Shown piece after piece: positions 23,938 through 34,100 of a DNA stretch of 64,000 nt. The stretch is from Aporrectodea caliginosa. Taxonomy: Eukaryota > Annelida > Clitellata > Crassiclitellata > Lumbricidae. The stretch spans positions 2,238,227 to 2,302,226 of the forward strand of contig JACEVL010000415.1 in assembly GCA_020284085.1 (NCBI GenBank), written 5' to 3'. How positions within the stretch are numbered: the stretch's first letter is position 1; each line of letters starts with the position of its first letter. The position numbers and the translations under genes were made by a program. A model generated the notes under the pieces. The model was not told the DNA's origin and did no database searches. It saw nothing but the letters and a program-made list of their open reading frames with translations.

Positions 23938-24779
23938 TAATAAAATACAGCCCGTAAAAACAAAGTTTTTACTATATCCATCTAGTATCCTATAACGTGT
24001 ACTCTGAAAATAGTCCGCGTTCATTTTACAACATAGCACGCTTAATGAGGCAGCGCGCCCATTATTGTTGCAGCCAATGACAACGCTGGCCAATGAAAAC
24101 GCTGCGTTTCGGAAAAGGGGATTCCCCGATTCGAAAAGTTGAGTCCCCGATTCTATAAGCTAGCCTTTTTTGGGGAGCTGAAATTTTTATAGAATGAAAT
24201 GTCTCCGAGGGCGAGTCTATCTGCCAAGTTTCACGACGATTGAATGATTGTAAGTGATCGAATTAGTCGTCCAAAGATTTGACTTTTTAGCCTGTGGCTC
24301 AAACATAGTTACATAGTTACATTCAAGCAAGATTCCCGCAAGTTAAACTAGATGGATAATAAAATACAGCCCGTAAAAACAAAGTTTTTACTATATCCAT
24401 CTAGTATCCTATAACGTGTACTCTGAAAATAGTCCGCGTTCATTTTACAACATAGCACGCTTAACGAGGCAGCGCACCCATTATTGTTGCAGCCAATCAC
24501 AACGCTGGCCAATGACAGCGCTCCGTATCGGAAAAGGGGATTCCCCGATTCGAAAAGTTTAGTCCCCGATTCTATAAGCTAGCCTTTTTGGGGGAGCTGA
24601 TATTTTGATAGAATGAAGTGTGTGCGAGGGCGAGTCTACCTGCCAAGTTTCACGACGATTGAATGATTGTAAGTGATCGAACTAGTCGTCGCAAGATTTG
24701 ACTATTTAGCCTGTGGCTCAAGCAAGCAAGCAATCAAGCAATCAAGCAAGCAAGATTCCCGCAAGTTAATCTAGATGGA
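23938..24779. repeat. Tandem duplication of a 419-bp unit
   Basis: Two head-to-tail copies start at about 23938 and 24357, with an offset of 419 bp. Each begins with the hairpin GTAAAAACAAAGTTTTTAC and TATCCATCTAGT, and ends with the inverse ACTAGATGGATA or a close variant, so each unit is itself bounded by 12-bp inverted ends. The second copy carries an expanded CAAG tetranucleotide tract near 24720-24752. It may be a non-autonomous element duplicated in place. Confidence 0.8.
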
Positions 24780-25554
24780 TAAAAATACATCAATACTTAA
24801 GAAGATGAAGACAGTCAAGTATTCTAAATTACACATATTATCCTAAATCCGAGATCCCATATATCATCCTAATGATGAAATTTTTTCTCTCAAAAGAATA
24901 TGTCTTAGTTTAATTGTTTGTCTATGAGCTGTTGCCTTCAGTGAGCAGTGTATTGACTAAGGGCAAAGCTGAGCAGCTGACAAAATGTCAAATTGCCAGA
25001 CAGTATATACTGAGTTTATAACACTAACAACATATCAAACTAGGCTAATCTAAAGACTGTACAGCTAATGAACAGTCTTTAATGTTTATTTTAATTTTTT
25101 AAGGTGAACATTGCCCACATTGACAGAAATACTGTAAATAAAAGGAACTTTAAAAAAATTTCTAGTGTCATCTCATACTAAAAATTTGACATTATGAGTT
25201 AAATGTATTTTTCCGGTTCTGCGGAAAATTTCTGGAAAATTTCCGGAAAATTTTCCGCAAAATACTTTTCCGGAAAAGCTACATTACTGTTATTATTATT
25301 ATTATTATTAACGCCTGCTGATTTGAGTGTGATGGATTAAGCAAAGCAAGGTTATCGTGTTGTGTGAAAAATTGTTCAAGCATTCTGTTAGGTTTCGATA
25401 ATTCTATCAAACTTTTAGTGCCCCATACTTATATTTGACTTGGATTCACTTATCCGTGAAGGTACTTGGCTGTGACATCCTGGTGGCTAAGACTGGTGTT
25501 TTTGGTTGAACTTGGTGTGTGGAGTTACAGGAAGCCAGTCAGGAAAATCTTCCC
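24780..25554. other. No gene seen
   Basis: AT-rich DNA. A cluster of overlapping TTCCGGAAAA-type palindromic words lies at about 25213-25278, followed by a short (TTA)n run. No coding exon is recognised. Confidence 0.45.
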
Positions 25555-26560
25555 ACACACTTCTTCTCTCTCCTCCATCAGGCATGTGCCAACGATGAGT
25601 CTTTAATATGACGTCTCCAAAGCGCTCTGTCTGTGATTTTATCAAGGGCTTCCCTCATATCCATGTTTTGTGCCCTCAGATCCTCTCTTATATTGTCCAT
25701 CCAGGTCTTTGTCTTCCTCGGCTTCATGTTCCCTCCACATGTCCGTACATTGCCGCGGCTGGAAGCCTTAAATTTTGTCATCCATTCTTGTCACATGCCC
25801 AAACCATGTGAGCATTCTTTTCCTGATCTTGTCCACCACTGTCTCCCTCTGTCCCAGCTCCTCTTGCGTAACCTCATTTCGGATCTTGTCTCTCCTTCTG
25901 CCCAGTATTCTTCACAGCCAGCTCATTTCCACCACCAGCAATCTCCTCTCATCCTCTCTGCGCATGCACAAGCACTCGGATCCATACAGCAGCACTGAGA
26001 TGACAAAAGCTCCATACAGTTTCATCTTGGTTCTTATTGATATGCTGTTTGCTTTCCATATCTTGTTCAGTTTGCCGAACATCGCACACGCCAAACCAAT
26101 TCTGCGTTTGATGTCCCTGCATCGGCCGTCCTCTGTTATCAGACCTCCCAAGTACACAAACTCTGTCACTTGTTCCAGTGCTTTATTCTGTAGTCTAACC
26201 TCCAGATCTTCGTGCTGTTTTCCAATAGTCATTGTTTTGGTTTCTTGCACATTGATTTTAAAGGCCCAGTCTTTTACTACTGTCATCTACCCTGTCCGTC
26301 AGCTCCTGCAGTTGCTCCATGACTCCGCAACCAGATAATTATAGTCGGCAAAGCGCAGATTGTTGAGGCTCCAGCCTCTACAGATCTCAGTGCAAGGCTC
26401 ATCACTGCTTCCAGGAGCAAGTTGAAGAGGTCTGGTGACAGCCCGCATCCTTGTCTTACACCCACCATGATTTCGTACCACTCTGTTAATTCACCATCCA
26501 CTCTCACTGCACTCACTGACTTGCTGTATAGTTCCTCTGGAACTCCCACACACTATGTAT
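25555..26560 (-). mobile_element. Decayed RTE-like LINE, second family
   Basis: Minus strand. Frame 26549-26283 carries V-G-V-R-Q-G-C-G-L-S-P-D-L-F-N. An overlapping frame holds N-N-L-R-F-A-D-Y, a damaged F-A-D-D box. Frame 26286-25912 has F-V-Y-L-G-G-L-I-T-E-D-G and L-L-Y-G-S-E-C. Frame 25781-25578 has the tail with T-W-M-D-N-I-R-E-D. The motif order equals that of RTE-type ORF2 C-termini, but the sequence differs clearly from the copies at 12397, 28603 and 38406. The catalytic second Asp is lost and the frames are broken. Confidence 0.7.
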
Positions 26561-26639
26561 CTGTGATAGGAGAACTCATACAATGGGCCAGAATAGCATG
26601 CTAAAGATTTATACAATAAATGTAATAATAATGATAAAG

Positions 26640-26850
26640 ACGATTTATAAAGCTCTGTTGCATGAGTTAAAAAAACAATGACAGTCGTATTGTAATTTTA
26701 AAAAGATAGTACTTGAGCTGTAATTTGAATGCCTCCAAAGATGGCACATTTTTCAAATGGTGGGAAAACTGTTCCACCAAGTAATTCCAGCGACAGAGAG
26801 GGAAAGTCACGAAAGCTTACAGAAGATCATGGGACTTAAAATTGATTCTT
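26640..26850 (-). mobile_element. Possible LINE C-terminal scrap
   Basis: On the minus strand a short frame reads W-N-Y-L-V-E-Q-F followed by P-S-L-E-A-F-K-L-Q-L, resembling the W-N-x-L-P ... S-L-x-x-F-K end of LINE ORF2. Too short for a firm call. Confidence 0.35.
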
Positions 26851-27155
26851 TTATTCTTTTCCTCCTAGTACAAGCTGAGCATATGCATAGAAATTTGAAA
26901 TATTTAAATATTTCTTTCAATTTGGTTATGTATAAATTTTTTACTATTCCTAATTACAGATTGTTTGAAGTGAATTATTCTATATTTAGAACCTAGATAG
27001 TTGATTCAGTAACTACCAGATTGGTTGATTTATAGGTGGTTTCTGTACGTTTTTGCCAATATTTTCATTTGAAAACTACCCAACAACATAAACTATGAAT
27101 GGTTTTTGCAGTGTTGTTGAGGTAGTAAGGTGCATTGACTTATTTGTTGTTTCAG

Positions 27156-27236
27156 GTAGAGCCAATGATGTCATCCACCACCAGGAAGGAACAAAGTGTA
27201 CAAGTCAACCTCGAGGACCTAGCAGTAGCAGTTTGT
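27156..27236 (+). CDS. Candidate internal exon of the VNTR membrane-protein gene
   Basis: A good acceptor (ttatttgttgtttcag) and donor (gtttgt/gtaagc) bound an 81-bp segment, a multiple of three with no stop in two frames. One frame gives V-E-P-M-M-S-S-T-T-R-K-E-Q and ends L-A-V-A-V-C. The alternative frame ends in S-S-S-S-L with one leftover base, which would match an acceptor at 30717 downstream. Linking this exon to the exons at 30710, 34101 and 40883 is inference from strand, order and phase. Confidence 0.4.
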
Positions 27237-27239
27237 GTA

Positions 27240-28094
27240 AGCTTTGAAATTACCCACTGATATCATTACTTATTCTTATTTGGTTCCAGTTAGTCTGCAA
27301 CTCTGCATGGTGCTAATATACTGGTATAGCACATGATACTCATACTGTGATCATACTACCTTGGCATAATACCACTGTATTCGTATATATGTTTGTGTGT
27401 GTGTGTGGCTATTTGTATAACATCTTTTAAATTAATTGCTTGTTTTAGCAATAACATTCTTAGCTTCTGGTAACTGAACGATATGAAAATTTTCCAGGTG
27501 CATCTGAAACATTGTGTCTTTCCTGCAACATCAACATCAATGTAGCGAACATTTAGCGTTGTAGGACTTTTTTACAAATGAGCAACGAAATTGGCTTGAA
27601 GACAATACTGTAGAACTCATGATAATTCCAAAGTGCAACTCCGTCTCTTACAAGTACAAAGATTTTCCACAGTAATAAGAAGAAAGAAATTGGATGAAGA
27701 ACATTGAAATTTAGGTTTCTTCATAATTTGAAATATTTGTCTAAAGATTGTACGTTAAACTGGTCAAATATTAAATTTTATTTCTTTAAAGCATCCTGCA
27801 AAAATTAGATTTTAATTATTTTTGTCAATTTGTATTCTGATGTCAGCAACTAATTCTAATTAGGTAGTTGAGCGCTAATTGTAATTAATTAGCTCTTTAA
27901 AATGTCTGATTCTAATTTAAGAGAAAGTCGACCTAATGCTAATTCTAATTAATTAGTTACAAAGTCTTAATTACTCATCACTACTTTGGTGAATATAGCA
28001 CATTCAAATTTTTCTTATGTAGTCGGTGCTTCTGACCTCCATCCTGTCCATGACCAAAACGAGTTAGTGTAATTTGCCGACAACATCTACCTGA
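27240..28094. other. Probable intron, no feature
   Basis: AT-rich, with a short (TG)n tract near 27392-27406 and repeated TTAATTAG words near 27880-27965. No coding signal. Confidence 0.4.
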
Positions 28095-28602
28095 TTGTCC
28101 CATGTTCCAAGAGAGGAATTTGCGAGCATCTCGATTATTGCAGCACCCGCTGCACCCTCAATGTGGGTCTTCCGGTGGCTCAGGTTGGGTGGTTGGATCG
28201 GGTCGTGTGCATGGCGGCAAGCCTCGTTGGCCGCATCCCAAGATTCGGCCATGCGGGATGTCTTGCATTGGCTCCCTTTCCTGGAGCGGATCACGTATCG
28301 GATCTCTGCTTTGTTTTGGCGCTGCCTAGCGGGTGTGGCCCCTATTTACTTACAGGAGCTCTGCTGCTCCACCCTGAGCTTCCAGCGCCATGCTCTTTGC
28401 TCCTCTAAGCAGGCTGAGCTTCTTGTTCCCTGGTCGCGGACATCTATTATGCAGCGCTGTGCCTTTTCTGTGTCTGGCCCTGCAATCTGGAATAGGCTTC
28501 CTGTGGATCTACGCCTAATGCCTACAGCCCTTGCAGCGAAGTTCTTCTCTAACCTCAAGACTGTTCTCTTTAGCATAGGTTGGGTCGGGAGCACTCCTGA
28601 GT
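28095..28602 (+). mobile_element. L2/CR1-like LINE C-terminus, 5' part of a split copy
   Basis: The frames contain G-L-P-V-A-Q (in place of the usual G-L-P), then V-L-H-W-L-P-F-L-E-R-I, G-V-A-P-I-Y-L-Q-E-L and W-N-R-L-P-V-D-L-R, the standard order at the C-terminus of L2/CR1-type ORF2. The last coding words reach the target site ACTCCTGAGT at 28593-28602, where an RTE copy is inserted. The rest of this LINE resumes at 29710. At least one frameshift (near 28255) marks it as dead. Confidence 0.8.
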
Positions 28603-29709
28603 CACCTTGTCACCTTGTGCCGTCAGTTCGTGGAACTCTAGCGACCGTCGTGACCAGCTTCCACCAATCCTGCCTGCTTTGTACCGCGTTCCTTAGTTGT
28701 GGAAGGCTCATCGCTGTCCTCCTATGTATCTCCTCCATCCAGTGAGTTCTCGGCCGACCTCCCCGCACGCCAGCATCATCTCCTTCTCCAATCCCTCTGC
28801 TCTCATTACGTGTCCAAAGTACATCAATTTCTGTAGACCTGATAGTCCTTTGTTGCAGTGTGAAGTCTCCTCTTAGTTGACCTATCTCCTAGATGACAGA
28901 TGCATTTGTTCTCCTTTCTGTCCATGATATCCCCAGCAATCTTCTCCATATCCACATTTCGCACGCATCAATCTTATCTTCTGTCGCTTTTGTTTTTGTC
29001 CACGTCTCGCATCCGTATAACACTATCGGGAAAATCATTGATTTCACCAGCCCTGCTTTTGTCTCCATACTCACATGCCTGTCTCTCCATATCTTTCCCA
29101 TTCCATGCATTGCTGATTTCCCTAGTATTATTCTGCGTCTCACCTCTGCCTCACATCTACCCTCTCTTTCGATCATTGAGCCCAGAAACGAAAAACTCGT
29201 TACAACCTGTATTTCCTCTCCATCTATCTCGAATGTTTCCCACTCTGCTGTTGTCATGATCTTGGTCTTCTTGATATTGAAGTATAATCCAGCCTTCTCA
29301 CTTTCCCTCCTCAGTCTCTTTATTAGTTCTGCGAGGTCCTCCTTTCTCCCAGCCAAAAGCGTTGTGTCGTCCGCATATCTTAGATTATTCAGTATTTGTC
29401 CTGCTATCTTCACTCCCTCATCCGCCGTTTCCAGCTCTGCCATTCGAATTATCCTTTCAGCATATAGGTTGAACAAGACTGGAGATAGTATGCACCCCTG
29501 TCTCACTCCTTTCCCTATCCTGAATTTTCCAGTGTCACCGTGCTCCGTCCTGACAACTGCCTCCTGATTCTCATATAAGCTTTTAAGCAGCATGATCAGA
29601 TGCGTTGGTATTCCCATCTCCTTTAAGGTTTTCCACATTACTGAATGATTTATGCAGTCAAAGGCTTTGCTGTAATCAATGAAACAAAGATGTACCTCCT
29701 GGCCGTACT
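28603..29709 (-). mobile_element. 5'-truncated RTE-like LINE nested in an L2-like LINE
   Basis: The 10-bp direct repeat ACTCCTGAGT at 28593-28602 and 29710-29719 defines the insertion exactly. Minus strand: F-I-D-Y-S-K-A-F-D near 29680, then an uninterrupted frame 29638-28889 with G-V-R-Q-G-C-I-L-S-P-V-L-F-N, N-N-L-R-Y-A-D-D-T-T-L-L-A and C-E-M-W-I-W-R-R. The 3' end shows the same ACAAGGTGA-type terminal repeats as the copy at 12397. Here the RT catalytic box and core after the first Asp are intact; the 5' half is missing. Confidence 0.92.
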
Positions 29710-29780
29710 ACTCCTGAGTAGATAACCTTCAAGGGGTGCTATATAAATCTCTGAAATGAATGAATGAAATGAATCTCATT
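29710..29780 (+). mobile_element. 3' tail of the split L2-like LINE
   Basis: After the second ACTCCTGAGT the host LINE resumes with aaccttcaaggggtgctat and ends in an AATGAATG-type repeat, the usual 3' terminus of such LINEs. Confidence 0.7.
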
Positions 29781-29959
29781 ATGGGCAGCTAAGGATAATC
29801 TTAAATGAAATCCAACCAAGTTGAGGGAGATGCTATTTAAGCGACGATTTGGAAGAGTCGGCCTTCCTATGCCATCCCCTATCCTGGCATTGAGCGGGTC
29901 GACTCCATGGTTGTGCCACGAGTCACTAAGTAGTGACCTTCGGGCCTCTATGCATATTT

Positions 29960-30370
29960 AGTGATTTTTGGGTACATGCACCAGCTCCCTTCATGCCCTC
30001 AGTATGCCGCGTGTCCATGGTCTGCCTCAGACGACCCTGCACGGCATGGCTAATGCAACCACAATATCACGCCTAGTCGATGCTGCCCCAGCGTGGTGGT
30101 GTTTGGCTTCAGCCAGTGATTGCAACCAACTGGAACAAAATGCAATTGCTGAGCTACTTACCGTCTGAACAGTAGCCGATCGAGGCAATGGTCGATGCAG
30201 CAGAGATGCAACTCTTGCGATCAGTTGTGAGTAATGACACTCACGTATTACGAAGTCTCTTCACCCTACAGTCAATTGCCAATACAACCTTCGTCCTCGG
30301 TCTCATAACTTCGTGAAAAAGATTGTACAAATTATATCCCTAGGATTCTACATAAACGTTAAATAAGCTC
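29960..30370 (+). mobile_element. LINE C-terminal fragment
   Basis: The plus-strand frame has I-S-R-L-V-D-A-A-P-A-W-W-C-L-A-S and, after stops, L-R-P-R-S-H-N-F near 30290-30320. This is the same motif order as the minus-strand LINE at 6262-7070, so a related family. Frames are broken; pseudogene. Confidence 0.65.
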
Positions 30371-30709
30371 CTATCGTCTCTTTGTAACTGATTGCGATTT
30401 GATCCACTAAGCGAATAAACATAATGTTTTCAACTTGCGGTGCACCTTGCTATATTTCACTGCTACCCTTGAAGCTCATGTAGCGACCGTGACTTGTAGT
30501 CCAGAAAATATAATAATTTCTGTAATTATATATTCTCAATATGTTACTTCGTAGTTTAATTACTTCTTATTTCTAGTTTCCAATTATTTAAAGTTCCAGA
30601 ACACTGTTTTACTCATGTGGCTTGCTAATATTAATTTCTTTCCATGTAATTTTAAATATTTGCAGCTACATGACATTGTATAATTATGCTTGTATTTTAA
30701 TGTTTAAAG
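30371..30709. other. No gene seen
   Basis: AT-rich sequence upstream of the candidate exon; a probable intron end. Confidence 0.35.
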
Positions 30710-30918
30710 ACTACAGACATCTTGGAGTCGATATTGCCGACATTGCTTCAACAGTCTCCCTCTGCAGATCATCTGGGCGTAATAGAAGGTGCTGACTGTT
30801 TCAGTCCTAGTGTAAAAACATCATCTGACGCTGCACCAGTTGCAGTTTGTCAAAGGAGTGCTGTGACACAGTATGAAATGTTAGAAGTGAAGTTTGATTC
30901 TGCATCTGTTGATATGAA
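30710..30918 (+). CDS. Candidate exon of the VNTR membrane-protein gene
   Basis: Open from the acceptor at 30708-30709 (or at 30715-30716, actacag) to a good donor gaa/gtatgt at 30919. The frame reads I-L-E-S-I-L-P-T-L-L-Q-Q-S-P, then P-V-A-V-C-Q-R-S and E-M-L-E-V-K-F-D. It ends with two bases (AA), which join in frame to an acceptor at 34108 (AA+C gives Asn). The product is not recognised. A diverged inverted copy of its 3' end lies at 31531-31638, supporting it as a discrete segment but not proving transcription. Confidence 0.45.
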
Positions 30919-30966
30919 GTATGTAAATTATGCAGGATTAGTGTTTACATATAAAATGTGCATCCG

Positions 30967-31093
30967 CTTGTAATCATTAGGTGGTGACACTCATGCTGGG
31001 TTTTGTGTTTGGAACATCATTACATTAAAAATACCAAGTCACTTGTCCAACACAGCAACCCAGTATGGGTGTCGTCACCTAATGATTACAAGT
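30967..31093. repeat. 36-bp imperfect inverted repeat (small MITE-like)
   Basis: CTTGTAATCATTAGGTGGTG at 30967 is matched in reverse by CGTCACCTAATGATTACAAG ending near 31093. The arms extend over about 36 bp with about four mismatches around a 55-bp centre. No coding sequence. The outer eight bases CTTGTAAT/ATTACAAG are part of the symmetry, so no separate TSD can be read. Confidence 0.75.
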
Positions 31094-31523
31094 AATGTGT
31101 GGCCGAATCTTGATCTGGAAATCGGTTTGCACCGGATTTTGCCCGAGACCGATTAATCGGAACTGACACGTCGCAGGACTACTGATCTAAATACCAAAAG
31201 AAGTAATATTTTTGACCAAAAACAACTTTTTTTTATTAATACAAAAATAGTAACCTGTTTTGGTGACCTCCTGTGCTAATCTTTTATCTTTATCATTGAA
31301 AGTCCGTGTCAAATAATAAAATTGTGAGTCGATGCATCAACAAATGGTAGACAGCAGGGCTTTTCTCTTAAGCCACAAGATCATGGAGTAACAAATGGTG
31401 CCTAAATGAAAATAAATATTGCCGATTAATCTGATCGAATCCGGATCCGGCAAAAAGCAGGTAAAATATCTGTATAATATCTGGATTCGTAATCAGCAAA
31501 TAATGCCAATCGGCCACACCCTA
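31093..31523. mobile_element. hAT-like MITE, copy 1
   Basis: Ends TAATGTGTGGCCGA and TCGGCCACACCCTA are inverted. The flanks are ATTACAAG (31085-31092) and ATTACAAA (31524-31531), an 8-bp TSD with one mismatch. The body is AT-rich and non-coding. A second, diverged copy follows at 31635. Confidence 0.6.
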
Positions 31524-31530
31524 ATTACAA

Positions 31531-31638
31531 ATGGGTGCACATTTTATATGTAGACACTAATCCTGCAAAATATACCTACTTCATATCAACAAACTCAGAA
31601 TAAAACTTGACTTGTAGCATTTCATACAGTTGTCTAGG
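31531..31638 (-). repeat. Inverted copy of the 30858-30972 exon end
   Basis: The reverse complement contains GTTGATATGAAGTA, TGCAGGATTAGTGT and ACATATAAAATGTGC, all in the order found at the exon/donor region 30858-30972. I estimate roughly 84 percent identity by eye. The copy lies about 560 bp downstream in opposite orientation, so the primary transcript could fold back. Confidence 0.8.
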
Positions 31639-32077
31639 GTTGTGCCAAATGTTGATTTGGAAATCCGTTCAGGCTGGTTTTGCAAAAATGTCAAAATTTT
31701 TGACCAAAAACAATTTGTTCTTTCATACAAAATCAGTAACCTGTTTTGGCGACCTCTTGCGGTAATCTTTAATGTTTATCATTGAAGTCCGTGTAAAATA
31801 ATGAAATTGTGACTCGACGCATCAACAAAATGGCGGACAGTCAGGCTTTTTCTTAAACCACACGGTTTCAAATGTTAATTTATTTGAAATATTTAAGTGA
31901 ATAAGCTCTCGTTTGAATTACATCTCTTGGTTTGTCTTTAATTATTATATCTGCAAATGAAAATAAATATTGCCAATTAATTGGATCGAATCCGCATTTG
32001 GTCGAAAAAGCAGGCCAAATATCTGGTTACTATCCAGATTCGGAAAACGGCAAAAAATGCCAATTGAACATTCTCTA
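31635..32077. mobile_element. hAT-like MITE, copy 2
   Basis: Colinear with 31093-31523: it shares the words gtaacctgttttgg, accaaaaacaa and aaatgaaaataaatattgcc. Starts TAGGGTTGTGCC; the right end is degraded and no TSD is visible. Confidence 0.55.
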
Positions 32078-34100
32078 CCGTTTACCATCATGAAGTGCGT
32101 GTCGGAAGCACTTGTAGTGCTGAAAGTAGCTGACCGGTGTTTTGGGGCTTTTCTTGAATCTTGATCCAGCGAGAGTAGCGTTTAATGTCAACTGTATGTA
32201 TTAAATGTGACCATTTGTCTTGCATTATTAAAAGGATACTTGCTTATTTACTTACTTTATGTCATTTTCATGTGATGGGTCTGGGATATAAATTTGTGTC
32301 CCAGAACTGAAAAGTTAACAAGTTAGCTGCTCTGCCACAATGCCAACTTAACATCTGATATGCCAATGTAGAATATGTGTAACAATTTGTGCATGCTTAG
32401 ACAATTTTTGTGTCAAAGCCACATTCTGAAGTTATTTGTTGAGTCTGCTTCAGTCTTCATGTTGTTTTGGATTGTAATTCTAATTCTAATTGAATATGTA
32501 TAAAGTGCCACTCAGATTCAGAGGTGCTCCCCACCAAGTCAGTGCTGTCACTAACAAATAATAGGGGAAGAGGTAGGCTGAGGAGCTCAAGTTGCAGTTC
32601 CTGCTGGAGATGGTTCCAGCTAAAGGATGGTATTCAGACACCTCTAAGTGATGCATGACTGAGTTTTGAATAGCATCATGTAAATAATTCAGTAAGTAAT
32701 GTATTTTTTTACATGTTAAGGGTGGTTGAGCATTTTCAATAATGAATTCTGGATGACAACAGATGCTGTGAGGAAGACATCAGGTAAGCAGGTTGATAAT
32801 AGTTGCAAATTTCATGCATGTCAGTAGAATTATCGGCTGGGTGATGCAGCTGTAAATGAGCTTGTTCCTAATGAACTCTCAAATAATTAAATAAGTGAGT
32901 GCGTTCTTTATAAAAAGGCAATGCAAAAATGCTCACTTGCATTGTATGGGGATGCCATCCATGATTTTTCATACTACCGGGTGTCCGCTGAGCCTTCCAT
33001 CCTTTCAAGTTGCTTAACGAGTATCTACAATTTGTCCAGTCTTTGGATTGTTGCTATCGTATTTATGTCTTGGCCAAAAGTCCATTTGGCTTCTGATTGT
33101 GTGGAGTTCGTACAGAACAAAAAGTCCATTTAACCTCTGATTGTGTGGAGTTCATGGGGAACAAAAGTCCACAAAAGCCCATTCAGCATCTGCTTTTTTG
33201 GAGCTAATACATAGGCTTTTCCAGAAGTTTGTTATTTTTACCCTTGTAACTTTATTTTACTTCCTTTTTAATTTACTGGGTATTAGTTGAGCTCGGATGA
33301 TTTGTCCAACAGAAGGTTGCATGTGTGCATACTGTTAAAAAAGTTAATAGGTAAATAGCATTGAGTAATTCATAAGTGACCAGTTATTTGCCAATTAATT
33401 ACAGGTTATTTGCGGGTAAATTTATGGTGACTGTAACATTGCCAATATCATTGATAATTTTCAAATCTTCCTCAAGATTTCTGAAGTATGCAATAGATTT
33501 GGGCTGACAACAATGATCTTTGCACCACAGATGTTCATCAATGGCATAATTAATTGCCAACGGGCAATCTTAGGAGCAATATCAGGAGATAACAAATATG
33601 ATGGTGGCAAAGTCAATTACTCTAAAGACAAGATGAACTATAAACTGACTTTCTTTCCTACTAGTTTGATCTATATTGACTTATAGATGCTGTTGTAAAA
33701 GTGTGTTTGACGACAGATTTATGGTTAAGAAATTGACAAAAATTTTAATGTTGCAGTATGTGCAGTTTTAAAAATTTCTTATGAATTCACCACTATATCA
33801 ACAGATCACGTTGATATGTCGAGTAAAATCGCAATCAAACTGGAAGAGCCAGGTCAAAATCTGATGCTCAAATATAACAATTGAGTTATAAGAAAGACTA
33901 GAGCTGACTCGTTATGCAGTCATAGTGCTATGTGCGGTGTTGCAAGTGTCTGTCTCTAATGACTTATATGATAATCATCTTGTGATGACTATAAACTCTG
34001 TTGTCTCCTAAATTTTACAAAATCTCAAGGAAGATTTACAGAAGTTACTTTGATGTATAGCTATGAAAAGTCAATAAGGTCTTTTTCTCTTATGATTCAG
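32078..34100. other. Probable intron; one small minisatellite
   Basis: Mostly AT-rich with no convincing exon. At about 33074-33205 a unit of about 50 bp (aaaagtccattt ... ctgattgtgtggagttc) is repeated two and a half times. A 21-bp exon candidate at 32760-32780 was considered too weak to annotate. Confidence 0.4.

Noticed and set aside
32760..32780. 21-bp exon (atgctgtgaggaagacatcag before gtaagc)
   Set aside because: The donor is strong but the acceptor lacks a polypyrimidine tract, and including it breaks the phase that otherwise links 30918 to 34108.
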